A stretch of 53,063 bases of DNA from Phycisphaerae bacterium (GCA_016927755.1 JAFGLZ010000008.1:1-53063); one strand, 5' to 3'. Shown: positions 8,209 to 16,662, numbered from the stretch's first letter. Notes: generated by a model from the letters alone, not told the origin. Made by a program: numbers and translations.

Positions 8209-8323
8209 ACAGGATCAGCATGGCGTCGCCGTAGCAGTAGAGCCGGAATCGCAACTCAATGGCCTGACGGCAGGCGGCCAGGATCCGCTCCTGCTCCGCG
8301 AACGCCAGCACCATCGCCAGCAG
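8209..8323 (-). pseudogene. Decayed duplicate of the queA 3' end
   Basis: These 115 bp align without gaps to the last 115 bp of the intact queA gene (11706-11820), with nine differences counted by eye (about 92% identity). Translation gives the QueA C-terminus '[20 protein letters not shown]' followed by '[12 protein letters not shown]'. The intact copy has 'AFAGQERILAAYRQ' and '[12 protein letters not shown]'. Conserved Gly, Tyr, Phe and Ser are changed here, so this copy is probably not under selection. It ends in TAG where queA ends in TGA. Similarity stops at both ends, and the sequence upstream is unrelated to queA. It forms a direct repeat with the intact gene and brackets the two-gene cassette between them. 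Confidence 0.85.
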
Positions 8324-8488
8324 GTGGGGGGACAGGCCGATCGAGATCGCGGCAAGCATGGGCTCGCGCGAGTCTTCAGAGAGTGCAACGGCTGGGCTCA
8401 ACGCGGCCCTCAACCGGACCGGGCGGGCTTGGGAACACGGCAGGCCGGCGCGGGGACGACAGGAATACGAGAAACAGATGATTTCCCC

Positions 8489-9679
8489 CTATTCGCCCCC
8501 TTGGCGAAACAGCTCCGGGTGATGATGCATCAGATCATCGCGGATGGCCTCGGCGGCGATCCGGCAGGCCAGCTTGCTCGGGTGCTCATCGTCGGGATGG
8601 AACTTCAGCCCGTCGGCCGGATGGGATCTGAGCGTTTCGCGGAGATCCAGCAGCGGGATTCCGTCTTTCTCGCAGGCCTCAGCGATGGCATGGTGGGCGG
8701 GACCGAATGGGTAGCTCGATCCGAGATCGGTCAGCACGGGCCAGAGCACGACGTGAAACGCGGCCCCGCCCAGTCGGGAGACCTCGGCCATCCGGTAGAG
8801 CAACTGCTGTGTCTCACCCCAGCCCTCCTTGTTGTCCGGTCCATACATCTCGTTGCCCCAAGCAACGAAGGCCCGCCCTACCTCCATACTGTTCAGCTTG
8901 CTCCAGGCTAGATCGTATACGGCGGACCATCGTCGCAGGCCCATAACCCGCTCACCGCCATCGCTGATGCAGTGATCAGGGACATACGTCGCCTGCGCGT
9001 GTGCCTTCCTCGTCTTGGCCAGACGCGTGTCGTTGAATTCCTTTGACCGTATCCCATCATTTAGATACCACGCGTAGATCACCACGTCTGGCTGGAGAGG
9101 AAGCAGCCTGTGAATGAGCAGTGAGGCAATCCAATCGATGTCCTTGGCCATCACGCCGCAGTTGAGGACCTCGAAGCGACCTGCCGCTTGGGCGTTCAGG
9201 AGCGTCTCGAGTTGTCGGGGCCAGGGGTCGCCCGGCTTGAGCCCCTGCCCGTAGGTGAAACTGTCGCCAACCGCGATGACGCGGATTCGGCCGGGGGCCT
9301 TGGGACGCATCTGGCCCGGACGCATGCCGTGTTCATCAGCGGGCGTGACCACCCCATAGGGCGTGTACTGATACGTCTTCTCCATATCGATGATCCCGTA
9401 CTCATCGTGGAGTCTCTTGCGGACCCGCGGGTCGGTCAGGTCCACATCCAGGTAGCCGGTGGGGTTGCGGCTCAGGCATATGAGGCGGATGCCCCTGCCA
9501 AAGAAGCACTGAAAGCTCGGCTCCCGATCCCTTCCGTAGCCCGCGATGCGAAGCCCGACCTCCGCCGCCAGGATTGTCAGCGAGACGGAGCCGACGAGGA
9601 CCAGCCATCTTTTCCGCCGGACAGGGCTTCGCACGAGGATTCCCTCAGCGGGGACCGGATCGCTCGGATCTGCCGTCAT
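8489..9679 (-). CDS. Membrane-anchored SGNH/GDSL hydrolase-like protein
   Basis: SGNH hydrolases are Ser-His esterases that often remove acetyl or other acyl groups from sugars; the substrate here is unknown. A basic stretch and one hydrophobic segment (about residues 24-46) suggest an N-terminal signal anchor with the enzyme outside the cytoplasm. The catalytic blocks are visible: Ser140 in 'VIAVGDSFTYGQGL', a Gly block 'VLNCGVMAKDID', Asn207 in 'WYLND', and the Asp-x-x-His block 'DDEH' (363-366). ATG 9679 follows a GAGGT site. Length is 396 aa. It is one of two genes between the queA repeats, and both look extracytoplasmic. The gap 9680-9941 holds nothing else I can identify. Fold assignment is good, function open. 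Confidence 0.8.
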   Translation of the reverse strand: MTADPSDPVPAEGILVRSPVRRKRWLVLVGSVSLTILAAEVGLRIAGYGRDREPSFQCFFGRGIRLICLSRNPTGYLDVDLTDPRVRKRLHDEYGIIDMEKTYQYTPYGVVTPADEHGMRPGQMRPKAPGRIRVIAVGDSFTYGQGLKPGDPWPRQLETLLNAQAAGRFEVLNCGVMAKDIDWIASLLIHRLLPLQPDVVIYAWYLNDGIRSKEFNDTRLAKTRKAHAQATYVPDHCISDGGERVMGLRRWSAVYDLAWSKLNSMEVGRAFVAWGNEMYGPDNKEGWGETQQLLYRMAEVSRLGGAAFHVVLWPVLTDLGSSYPFGPAHHAIAEACEKDGIPLLDLRETLRSHPADGLKFHPDDEHPSKLACRIAAEAIRDDLMHHHPELFRQGGE

Positions 9680-9941
9680 GGTGTTTGTACCTCAAGGGCA
9701 ACATCTCCGATTGGGCTGCCGTCAGCGAGGCAGCTTACGCAAATCAGCGGGTCACCTCAAGGAATAGGACAATCATGGGACAGTCGCCCGTTCCTTCTTC
9801 TCTTTGGCGACAGCTCTCTCGGCAAGTCGGAACGCCACTTGGGCGCTTGCGTCCACTGCCGGTGAGGCGCCCGAGGAGAAGGGGACAAAGAAAGAACGGT
9901 CGCGGCGAAAGGCAGCCAAGACAAGTGACCATTCCGCGACA

Positions 9942-11573
9942 TCAGCGCACGTCCACATCGATGCCCAGGATCCTGGTGCCGACTTTTCCCGCACGTATGA
10001 TGAGTTGGTTGCTTCCATCCTGGATGATGCCGGGCGGCACCTTGAACACCGCGATCTTGCTCTTGTGGCTGGATCCATCCTTCGCGTCGCCTTCGGACTT
10101 CTCGTCTGCGAGCCCTTTTCGGATTTCGACAGCGTGACTGCCGGAATGATGATTGATTCTGAGCCACACATCATCCGGGCTGTTTTCGCCGTCGAAGTAC
10201 ACCAGCACGGTCACTTGGGTGCCCTTATCCTCCGCGGCCAGCAGCATCTCGAATTTCCGCTCCCGCCCCGCGCGGATCATCACGGGCACTTGCTCGGGCA
10301 TATCGCATTCAGGCAACCAGAAGCCGGCGGTGAGTACGTGAATCCGCGGTTTGCCGCGGGCAAGCTTCAGTGAACGCATCTCTCGCAGTCCGCCGTAGAA
10401 CTCCGCGGCCGTCACGGGACGGTGCTTGCGGGCAAGGAAGAAATTGAACGTGTTGATGCCGTCGGCGCCTGCGGCAAGATAGCCGGCGGCGAACCCTCGG
10501 AGCATCTCGTAGCTCTCCGGAAGGTAACGTACTGGCAGGCCTTCGCGTCGATCCGCCGCCACCTCTGAGCTTGCGTAGACGGCAATCCGCGGGCCCACAA
10601 GCTTGCGGAAATCCTCAACGGCAAGGTCCCAACAGGTCGTCAGGAAGTTTCCCGCCGTGATGCCATCGACAATTCCCTCCCGGGCCCAGGCTTGCACGTC
10701 AAAGCCGAGCTGTCGAGCGGCACCCGGGCTGGAAGCCACTCGTGGAATCAGCGCAATGTGCCGGCCGGTGCGGTCGAGGACCTGACGCACTTCGCGAATG
10801 AAACCCGTCATCGTGTTACAGTGCTCATCGATATTGCCCCGCTCGAAGTAATAGGGGAAGCGCATGAAATCGAGTTCCAGCACGTCAAAGTCGTATGATT
10901 CCGCCAGTTCGCGGACCAGGGCCAAAAAATGCCGGCGCACCTCCGCATGAGCGTAGTCCAGCCCGGCCGCGCCCCAGCTTCGTTCGTCCAGAGGCCTGAG
11001 GTGAAGCCGCGGATTCTCCTTGTAGAACCGGCTGAACAAGTGCGAACCGGGCCAGGGCGCGTCGTGCATGTCGTTCATCCGCAACGTGATCCCGGGCGCA
11101 ATGTTCCTTTCGCGACAGCGCGCCAGCGCCACGGCCATGTAGTCGCACCGTTGGGCTAGCTGCGCCATCTGCCCGACCCATTGTTCCCGTCTCTTGACTG
11201 ATTCGTCCGGCACGTTGCCAAAGAACGAACGGTCGCCTTTCGTATACCCCTCCCAGAAAGTCTGCCAGACCTTGCTCGGATAGTTGACACGCTGGGAGTT
11301 CGGGTTCACCAGCATCACGTCCGCGCCGCCCTGAGCGACCTCGTCCACCATGCGCTGAACATCTTGCGGCGCAAGTGGTCCCCCTCGATCGAACAAGTCA
11401 GTGCAATCTTGGTTGTACAAGACGCGGTACTGACTCCTGACCGTTGTTTCGGCCGGCCCGTCTTCTCCTGCGGCCTTGTCGGTCGGCCAACTGACTACGA
11501 ATCCCAAGATCAACAAGGCCACCGCAAACGGCCGAGTAGTGCGGTGTGTCCGGTGATCGTAAGGACAAGTCAT
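9942..11573 (-). CDS. Secreted TIM-barrel, glycoside-hydrolase-like protein
   Basis: From ATG 11573 (AAGGAA six bases upstream) the protein is 543 aa and begins with a signal peptide: a basic start, then a hydrophobic run 'FAVALLILGFVVSW', then AxA-like residues. The middle resembles a (beta/alpha)8 barrel of the putative glycosyl-hydrolase type. Strand-end motifs include 'GGADVMLVNPNSQ', 'GITLRMNDMHD' and 'VLELDFMRFP' (about 232-240), the last with acidic residues placed as in hydrolase active sites. A C-terminal beta-rich domain follows (about 430-543), with 'VTVLVYFDGENSPDDVWLRI'. I cannot name the family with certainty; GHL10/DUF187-like barrels are the nearest I recall. An upstream in-frame start (11690) lacks support. 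It sits with the SGNH protein in the cassette. Confidence 0.68.
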   Translation of the reverse strand: MTCPYDHRTHRTTRPFAVALLILGFVVSWPTDKAAGEDGPAETTVRSQYRVLYNQDCTDLFDRGGPLAPQDVQRMVDEVAQGGADVMLVNPNSQRVNYPSKVWQTFWEGYTKGDRSFFGNVPDESVKRREQWVGQMAQLAQRCDYMAVALARCRERNIAPGITLRMNDMHDAPWPGSHLFSRFYKENPRLHLRPLDERSWGAAGLDYAHAEVRRHFLALVRELAESYDFDVLELDFMRFPYYFERGNIDEHCNTMTGFIREVRQVLDRTGRHIALIPRVASSPGAARQLGFDVQAWAREGIVDGITAGNFLTTCWDLAVEDFRKLVGPRIAVYASSEVAADRREGLPVRYLPESYEMLRGFAAGYLAAGADGINTFNFFLARKHRPVTAAEFYGGLREMRSLKLARGKPRIHVLTAGFWLPECDMPEQVPVMIRAGRERKFEMLLAAEDKGTQVTVLVYFDGENSPDDVWLRINHHSGSHAVEIRKGLADEKSEGDAKDGSSHKSKIAVFKVPPGIIQDGSNQLIIRAGKVGTRILGIDVDVR

Positions 11574-11703
11574 CGGGTTTCCTTTCCGTCGTATTCTGCA
11601 CCATGCTGCATTCTGTTGCATCAGCCACCCTCGCCAAGCCAAGCCGCTGATCGTCGGCATCGACGCGCCGCCCGGCCCTTCAACCTGCAAATCCTCCCGT
11701 CGC

Positions 11704-12777
11704 TCACAGGATCAGCATGGCATCGCCGTAGCTGTAGAACCGGAACCGCAACTCGATGGCCTGGCGGTAGGCGGCCAGGATCCGCTCCTGTCCCGCGAAC
11801 GCCAGCACCATCGCCAGCAGCGTGCTGCACGGCAGATGGAAGTTCGTCAGCAGAACGTCGACCGCCCGAAACGTATAGGGCGGATAGATGAAGATGTCCG
11901 TCATGCCGCGCCCGGGACGGACCGAGCCGTCCTCGTCGGCACAGCTCTCCAAGACCCGGGCGCTCGTGGTCCCCACGGCGATGACGCGTCCCCCGCTCGC
12001 GCGAGCGCCCGCAACGGCCTCGGCCGAGCACGCCGTCAGCTCATACCACTCCGCGTGCATCCGGTGATCTTCGAGACGTTCGACCTTGATCGGCTCAAAC
12101 GTCCCGAGCCCCACGTGCAGCGTGACCGGGGCGATTCGCACCCCCGCCAATTCGAGACGAGACAGCAGTCCCTCGGTCAGATGCAGCCCCGCCGTCGGCG
12201 CGGCGACCGCGCCGGGCTCCCTCGCGTAGACGGTCTGATAGCGCTGGCGGTCCAGACGCTCCCTCTCTCTGGCCTCGGGGCTAAGCGCGGCGTCCTTGGC
12301 TTGCGTCGGACGCTTGATATACGGCGGCAGGGGTGTCCAGCCGATCCGCTCCAGCAGGTCGGGAGCCGGTTGCGGCGGGTCGATGCGGACCTCCCACTCC
12401 CCGCCGCCGAGCGCTCGCGATAGATGAAGCTTTGCGTCCGTGCCGACCAGGTCGATCGTTTCGCTTTGGCGGAGTCGGGCCGATGGCTTGAGCAGGGCCG
12501 TCCACGTGTCCGCCGTTTCCGATCGGAGGTAGAGTCCTTCCACGCGCCCGCCCGTAACGCGCCGCGCGGCGAATCGCGCCGGGACCACTCGGGTGTCGTT
12601 GATCACGAGACAGTCGCCCGGGCGGAGATACTCAGGCAGGGCCGCGGCGTGCGTCGGTTGTCCCGGGCCATTCTTCGCGCGATCGATCACCAGCAGCCTT
12701 GCATCCTCCCGGCGCTCCGTCGGCTGCTGGGCGATGAGATCGGGCGGGAGATCGTATCTGAGATCGTCTATATGCAC
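11704..12777 (-). CDS. queA: S-adenosylmethionine:tRNA ribosyltransferase-isomerase
   Basis: QueA transfers the ribosyl part of SAM to preQ1 in tRNA (anticodons GUN), giving epoxyqueuosine, the penultimate step of queuosine synthesis. Family motifs run the full length: 'DLRYDLPPDLIAQQPTERRE' at the start, 'LVINDTRVVPAR', 'PLPPYIKRPTQ', 'YQTVYAREPGAVAAPTAGLH', 'HVGLGTFEPI' and the C-terminal '[12 protein letters not shown]'. It starts at GTG 12777 and gives 357 aa, the normal length. The gene lies 42 bp after the ADP-ribosylglycohydrolase gene. Its last 115 bp are duplicated in decayed form at 8209-8323. Since the copy here keeps the conserved residues, it is the functional one. Confidence 0.95.
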   Translation of the reverse strand: MHIDDLRYDLPPDLIAQQPTERREDARLLVIDRAKNGPGQPTHAAALPEYLRPGDCLVINDTRVVPARFAARRVTGGRVEGLYLRSETADTWTALLKPSARLRQSETIDLVGTDAKLHLSRALGGGEWEVRIDPPQPAPDLLERIGWTPLPPYIKRPTQAKDAALSPEARERERLDRQRYQTVYAREPGAVAAPTAGLHLTEGLLSRLELAGVRIAPVTLHVGLGTFEPIKVERLEDHRMHAEWYELTACSAEAVAGARASGGRVIAVGTTSARVLESCADEDGSVRPGRGMTDIFIYPPYTFRAVDVLLTNFHLPCSTLLAMVLAFAGQERILAAYRQAIELRFRFYSYGDAMLIL

Positions 12778-12819
12778 GCGTCTGCGACGCCAGAGGGGCG
12801 CCCCGTCAGTGTCATCGGC

Positions 12820-14121
12820 CTACGCGAATCGCGCTCGGGTCATCCGGGCCACTTTGAAAAACCGCCTGGCCAGCCCGGAGGACTTCAGACGCTCGGCCCC
12901 CTTGATGTAGGTCAGGACGTCGTCGCCCAGCGGCTTGGTCCATCGTGCCGGCAGCTTCTTGGCACCCAGCATGGCCCCACAAATCGAACCGGCTGTGGCG
13001 CCGGTACAGTCGTTATCATAGCCCATCGACACCGTGACGCCGATGGTCTTGGTGAAGTCCCCCTCCCCGTAGTAAAGCCCCGCGATCGTCAGCACCGCGT
13101 TGTTGATCGTGTGAACGTGGTGCATGCCCGCGAATCGCCTATTGACGCGCGCCAGCGTCTTACGCCAGTCGCCATCGGCCTTGATCCACTTCTGCCCTAG
13201 TCGAACGGCTCGGGCCAGACGGCATTGCCTCGGTATCTCGCTCAACCCGATCCGCACCAGCTCGTCCACGTCGTCGACCACGAAGGCCGCTGAGATCATG
13301 GCCGAGAAGAACATCTCGCCGTAGATGCCGTTCTTGACGTGGCTGAGTCGCGCGTCCCGGTGGGCCATCTCCGCCGCCAGCTCCGGCAGACCGGCCGCGG
13401 CGTAGCCCCAAGGATCGCTTCGGATGTCAGCCCCGATCCACTCGTTGTACGGGTTGTTCCGGACGGCCGTTCGCGGCGGTCGGACGCCGCCTCGCAGATT
13501 CTCCAGCGCCACGTGCTCGGCCGTGCACGCCATCGGCAGGTGTTTCAGCCACGCCCGTCCGACGTCCTCCGTCGTGAACTCCGGACCGTTAGCCTCCAGG
13601 ATCAACAGCCCCAACACCGTGTAGGTCAGGTCGTCGTCCCGCTCGATGCGCTTGAGATGCGGCTTCGTGTAGACGCGAACAGGTGCGCCGTAGCGAATCT
13701 CGTCCGGGGTGGCACACGCCTTCCAGTAGTCCTCCAGCGGCCACTTCTGCCCGATCTGCTTGGCGTAGGCCTCTATTGCCGCTGAGTCATGCCCCTCAAC
13801 CGGGCAGCCGAGGATGCACCCCGCCGCTCTACCCAGCCACGCGCCGAGCAGTCGATCGTGGAGCTGCTCGTCGGTCATCGTCAGCTCGAGCTTACGCGGG
13901 CCCTTGGGCCGCAAACGCCGGATTCCCCGCAGGTCGTCGGGCTCATTCTCCCGAGAGTCGCGACCCGGGCCGGCGCTTTCCAGCCGCTTCCGCCACCGAT
14001 TCAGCGCGGCGGACATCTCTCGCCGAACCGCCGAAACCTGCGACGAGCACTGCTCGTGGCGGACGTCCAGCCAGAGACGCAGTTGATCGAACTGTTGCTG
14101 TAGCTCCGGGAAGTACGACAT
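12820..14121 (-). CDS. ADP-ribosylglycohydrolase family protein
   Basis: This family (DraG/ARH type) removes ADP-ribose from proteins or nucleic acids, or hydrolyses related N-glycosides, using a two-metal Mg site. The domain begins near residue 85 ('LHDRLLGAWLGRAAGCILG'). Metal-site motifs are visible at both ends: 'ERDDDLTYTVLG' (Asp162-164) and 'GYDNDCTGATAGSICG' (Asp369, Asp371). The first ~80 residues are an unusual charged, probably helical extension ('FPELQQQFDQLRLWLDVRHE'). ATG 14121 is supported by AAGGAGG ten bases upstream, within the last codons of the deacetylase gene, so the pair is translationally coupled. A start at Met82 would give a bare domain but lacks that site. The substrate cannot be read from sequence. 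Confidence 0.85.
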   Translation of the reverse strand: MSYFPELQQQFDQLRLWLDVRHEQCSSQVSAVRREMSAALNRWRKRLESAGPGRDSRENEPDDLRGIRRLRPKGPRKLELTMTDEQLHDRLLGAWLGRAAGCILGCPVEGHDSAAIEAYAKQIGQKWPLEDYWKACATPDEIRYGAPVRVYTKPHLKRIERDDDLTYTVLGLLILEANGPEFTTEDVGRAWLKHLPMACTAEHVALENLRGGVRPPRTAVRNNPYNEWIGADIRSDPWGYAAAGLPELAAEMAHRDARLSHVKNGIYGEMFFSAMISAAFVVDDVDELVRIGLSEIPRQCRLARAVRLGQKWIKADGDWRKTLARVNRRFAGMHHVHTINNAVLTIAGLYYGEGDFTKTIGVTVSMGYDNDCTGATAGSICGAMLGAKKLPARWTKPLGDDVLTYIKGAERLKSSGLARRFFKVARMTRARFA

Positions 14122-14127
14122 GTGCTT

Positions 14128-15225
14128 CTAGCCTCCTTCAGATGGACTCATCGACTCGGCCTCGGCGAGACACTGCTCGAAGGCTCGACGCTGCCGAAAC
14201 TGGCTCGGCTTAATCCCCAACAGCGAGGCGGCCAGCCCCAGCATGCCGCCGCTCGTGGCAAGGCGATCGACCAGCCAAGGCCCATGGCGGAGCTCGGCGG
14301 CGGAACCGGCCCCCATGAAGGCGGCCACATACCCCGCCTCGCGAACCAGTTCCCGGGCCGACACGCAGAACTGCGGATCGCCGAACGGGTACGAGAAGTA
14401 GCCCACCGGTTGCCCCGTCATCTCCTCCAGCGTCCGGCGGCTCCCGGCGAGTTGACGAGCGTACTCCTCGGGCCCGTCGGCCGTCAGCGAGATGTGCCAT
14501 TCCGTGTGGGAGCCGATCGTCATGCCGGCCTCGGCCAGTCCGCGGACCTGCTCCGGCGTCATCATCGCGGGTAGCGCCAGCGAGCCCCGATCCACCCCGA
14601 ATCGATCCGCCAGATAGTCGATCACCTCGCGCCGCGCCGTGTAAGGAATCTGGTTCTTGAAGATGCCGGCCACCTTGAAGTACCCGAAACGCCTGTCCGC
14701 CTCCTCCGAGTACGAAAGCTGAAGAGGGGAACCGCCCCAGGGCCGCAGGTCCAGCTCGACCTGGGCCTGCGGTGGGGCTAGGCGCAGAATATCGTGCAGG
14801 GCATCCGCCTCGTAGGGTCTGCCGGCCGCGACGTATCCGCTGGCCACGAAGAAGGTCGCCGGCACGCCGAACTCTCTCAGTACTGGCAGGGCCACCTCGT
14901 AGTTGTCCCGAAAGCCGTCGTCGAACGTCAGCACGCAGGCCCGCGAGGGCAGGCGCCGTTCGCTAAGGGCTGCGAGAAAGGCGTCCAGCGCCATGACGCG
15001 GCAAGTCGACGTGATGAAAGCGAGTTGGGCTCGGAAATCGGCCAGGGTCATCTGGGTGGACGTATGGGGGGCTCGCCCGCCCGGCGGCAGGATCTCATGG
15101 TAGACCAGAACCATGCCGCGCGCACGCCGGTAGAGGAGCGACAGGGCTGGTACGGCGAGCGTTCGTATCGCCAGATTCGTCACGGGAGGTCTCGCCGGTC
15201 TCCTGAGAGGGCATTCGTGCCGCAT
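14128..15225 (-). CDS. Polysaccharide deacetylase (NodB domain) family protein
   Basis: NodB-domain enzymes (carbohydrate esterase family 4) remove N- or O-acetyl groups from polysaccharides such as peptidoglycan or exopolysaccharide, using a metal held by Asp-His-His. Motif 1 'VLTFDDGF' (Asp102 catalytic base, Asp103 metal) and motif 2 'GSHTEWH' (around residues 235-245) are clear, and 'GYFSYPFGDPQF' fits motif 3. The opening 'NLAIRTLAVPALSLLYRRA' and 'VLVYHEI' is typical of exopolysaccharide deacetylases. ATG 15225 gives 365 aa; an internal GTG at 15183 is an alternative. The downstream ADP-ribosylglycohydrolase starts six bases after its stop. The gene diverges from the bactofilin gene over a 97-bp gap. 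Confidence 0.88.
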   Translation of the reverse strand: MRHECPLRRPARPPVTNLAIRTLAVPALSLLYRRARGMVLVYHEILPPGGRAPHTSTQMTLADFRAQLAFITSTCRVMALDAFLAALSERRLPSRACVLTFDDGFRDNYEVALPVLREFGVPATFFVASGYVAAGRPYEADALHDILRLAPPQAQVELDLRPWGGSPLQLSYSEEADRRFGYFKVAGIFKNQIPYTARREVIDYLADRFGVDRGSLALPAMMTPEQVRGLAEAGMTIGSHTEWHISLTADGPEEYARQLAGSRRTLEEMTGQPVGYFSYPFGDPQFCVSARELVREAGYVAAFMGAGSAAELRHGPWLVDRLATSGGMLGLAASLLGIKPSQFRQRRAFEQCLAEAESMSPSEGG

Positions 15226-15234
15226 TCAGTGTAG

Positions 15235-15264
15235 TTGTATCGCCGTTTTCGCCGAATGTATAAT
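15235..15264 (+). promoter_or_regulatory. Promoter for the first bactofilin gene
   Basis: TTGTAT (15235-15240) and a perfect TATAAT (15259-15264) are separated by 18 nt. A TG pair directly precedes the -10 box. The predicted start near 15271 leaves a leader of about 50 nt before ATG 15323. This is one of the best sigma-70 type matches in the window. Confidence 0.6.
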
Positions 15265-15322
15265 AACGGTTTGTAAGGTCCTACGCACCGGAGGCGGAAG
15301 CACTACCTAAGGAGTACGTCTG

Positions 15323-15766
15323 ATGGCGGTTGAAGGGAACGGGGAATATCCGACGATCATCGGGCCCGATGCGAAGTTCAAAGGCGATCTCAATTTCGAG
15401 AAGGGCGTACGCGTCATCGGTCAGTTCGAGGGCACCATCAGCAGCAAGGGGCAACTCCACGTTGCCGAAGGCGCTCGAGTCAAGGCCGATGTCGCTGCCG
15501 GCAATATCGACGTCGAAGGTGAGATTCAGGGCAACGTGACCGCCGCGGGCAAGGTCGTCCTCAAGACCTCGGCCAAGTTGGAGGGCGATCTCCGCACGGC
15601 ACGACTCGAAGTCGCCGACGGGGCCACCTTCATCGGCAATTGCGTCGTCGGTCCGATTGACGGGTCCAAGCCCCCGGCCGCCAAGCCGGTCCCCCCGCCG
15701 GCCCCGGCCAAAGAGCAACCGGCAAAGGACGAGCCCGCGCACCAGCCCCAGGGCAAGAAAGGCTGA
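15323..15766 (+). CDS. Bactofilin (polymer-forming cytoskeletal protein)
   Basis: Bactofilins form nucleotide-independent filaments from a right-handed beta-helix core and often act as scaffolds for cell-wall or polar proteins. The core spans about residues 8-112, with regular short repeats around Gly and hydrophobic residues ('FKGDLNFEKGVRVIGQFEGT', 'IDVEGEIQGNVTAAGKVVLK', 'LEGDLRTARLEVADGATFIG'). It is followed by a Pro/Ala/Lys-rich disordered tail. Length (147 aa) is normal. ATG 15323 has AAGGAG eight bases upstream. It is the first of two adjacent bactofilin genes and lies divergently from a polysaccharide deacetylase, consistent with an envelope role, although that link is inferred. Confidence 0.92.
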   Translation: MAVEGNGEYPTIIGPDAKFKGDLNFEKGVRVIGQFEGTISSKGQLHVAEGARVKADVAAGNIDVEGEIQGNVTAAGKVVLKTSAKLEGDLRTARLEVADGATFIGNCVVGPIDGSKPPAAKPVPPPAPAKEQPAKDEPAHQPQGKKG

Positions 15767-15798
15767 CGCGCTCCGTTCGAGACAGACCATGCTGACCG

Positions 15799-15839
15799 GA
15801 AGCGCCCATCCTCACCGACGATGAGGGGATGGGCGCTTC
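15799..15839 (+). terminator. Hairpin between the two bactofilin genes
   Basis: The arms 'gaagcgcccatcc' (15799-15811) and 'ggatgggcgcttc' (15827-15839) are perfectly complementary. Three more pairs (tca/tga) can form after a two-base bulge. No T-run follows, so it could be a terminator, a transcript-stabilising hairpin or both. Confidence 0.6.
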
Positions 15840-15886
15840 GCGGCATCAGCCGAGTAGCGGGACGGCATCGTCCGAGCGATTGACAC

Positions 15887-16414
15887 ATGGCCAAGACCAA
15901 CATCACGGGTCACAAGCGAGACGTCTCCTGCACCTACTGCGGGCGGGAGATCGAGATCTCGACCAGGGCCATGTCCGTCTTCTGCCCCCATTGCCAGAAG
16001 CGGGTCGTCTGCGAGAACTACACCATCAAGAGCTATCACGCCGTCCGCAACATCGCCACCTGCGGCGACGTCATCATCGAGAAACGAGGGCACGTCGTCG
16101 CGCCCATCCGGGCCGAGTCGCTCATCATCCGGGGCCTCGTTCGAGGGAACATCATCGCGCGGAACCGCGTCGAGATCGAAAGCACCGGCGTCGTCCAGGG
16201 CAACGTCGAGGCCCGCCGGCTCATCATGCGCGACGGCGCCAAGCTGATGGGCGCCTGCAAGATCTCCCGAAACGGCGCGCCGCCCAAGCCGCAGCCTCCC
16301 TCCGCCAGTGCGGCCCAGCCCTCCGGCCGGACCCCGACCAATATCCGCCAAGCGACTCGCCCCGCCGCCCCCAAACCAAAGGGCGCATCGACCACGACGA
16401 ACACACCGACCTAG
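15887..16414 (+). CDS. Bactofilin with N-terminal zinc ribbon
   Basis: The protein (175 aa) starts with a four-cysteine zinc ribbon: 'CTYCGREIEI' (Cys15, Cys18) and 'CPHCQKRVVC' (Cys33, Cys36). A bactofilin-type beta-helix core follows from about residue 45 to 128 ('VIIEKRGHVVAPIRAESLII', 'RGNIIARNRVEIESTGVVQG', 'LIMRDGAKLMG'). A Pro/Ala/Thr-rich tail ends it. It lies 120 bp after a conventional bactofilin on the same strand, past a hairpin. The pairing suggests two co-assembling or alternative scaffold subunits, the second with a binding module for nucleic acid or protein. The core is recognised from repeat pattern; the exact role is unknown. The gap 16415-16662 contains nothing I can support. 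Confidence 0.85.
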   Translation: MAKTNITGHKRDVSCTYCGREIEISTRAMSVFCPHCQKRVVCENYTIKSYHAVRNIATCGDVIIEKRGHVVAPIRAESLIIRGLVRGNIIARNRVEIESTGVVQGNVEARRLIMRDGAKLMGACKISRNGAPPKPQPPSASAAQPSGRTPTNIRQATRPAAPKPKGASTTTNTPT

Positions 16415-16662
16415 CCCGGCGAACCCCATCTCGCTTGATCCGCCCGCCGCAGCACACGGGCGTCTCGCTCGTGATGGTCCAGAACGGGTGCCCCGTCGCT
16501 TCGGCGGCGGGGGACACGAATTGTCGTCGGCGATCATGTCCTCGATGGATGAAGCCATGGACCCGACGCCGAAGGTACGGGAGAAACACGCCGCTCATCA
16601 CATGGCCAAAGGGCGCCTAGCTTGAAGACCCCGCCCCACACACGTGCACCCCCACCACGCCC

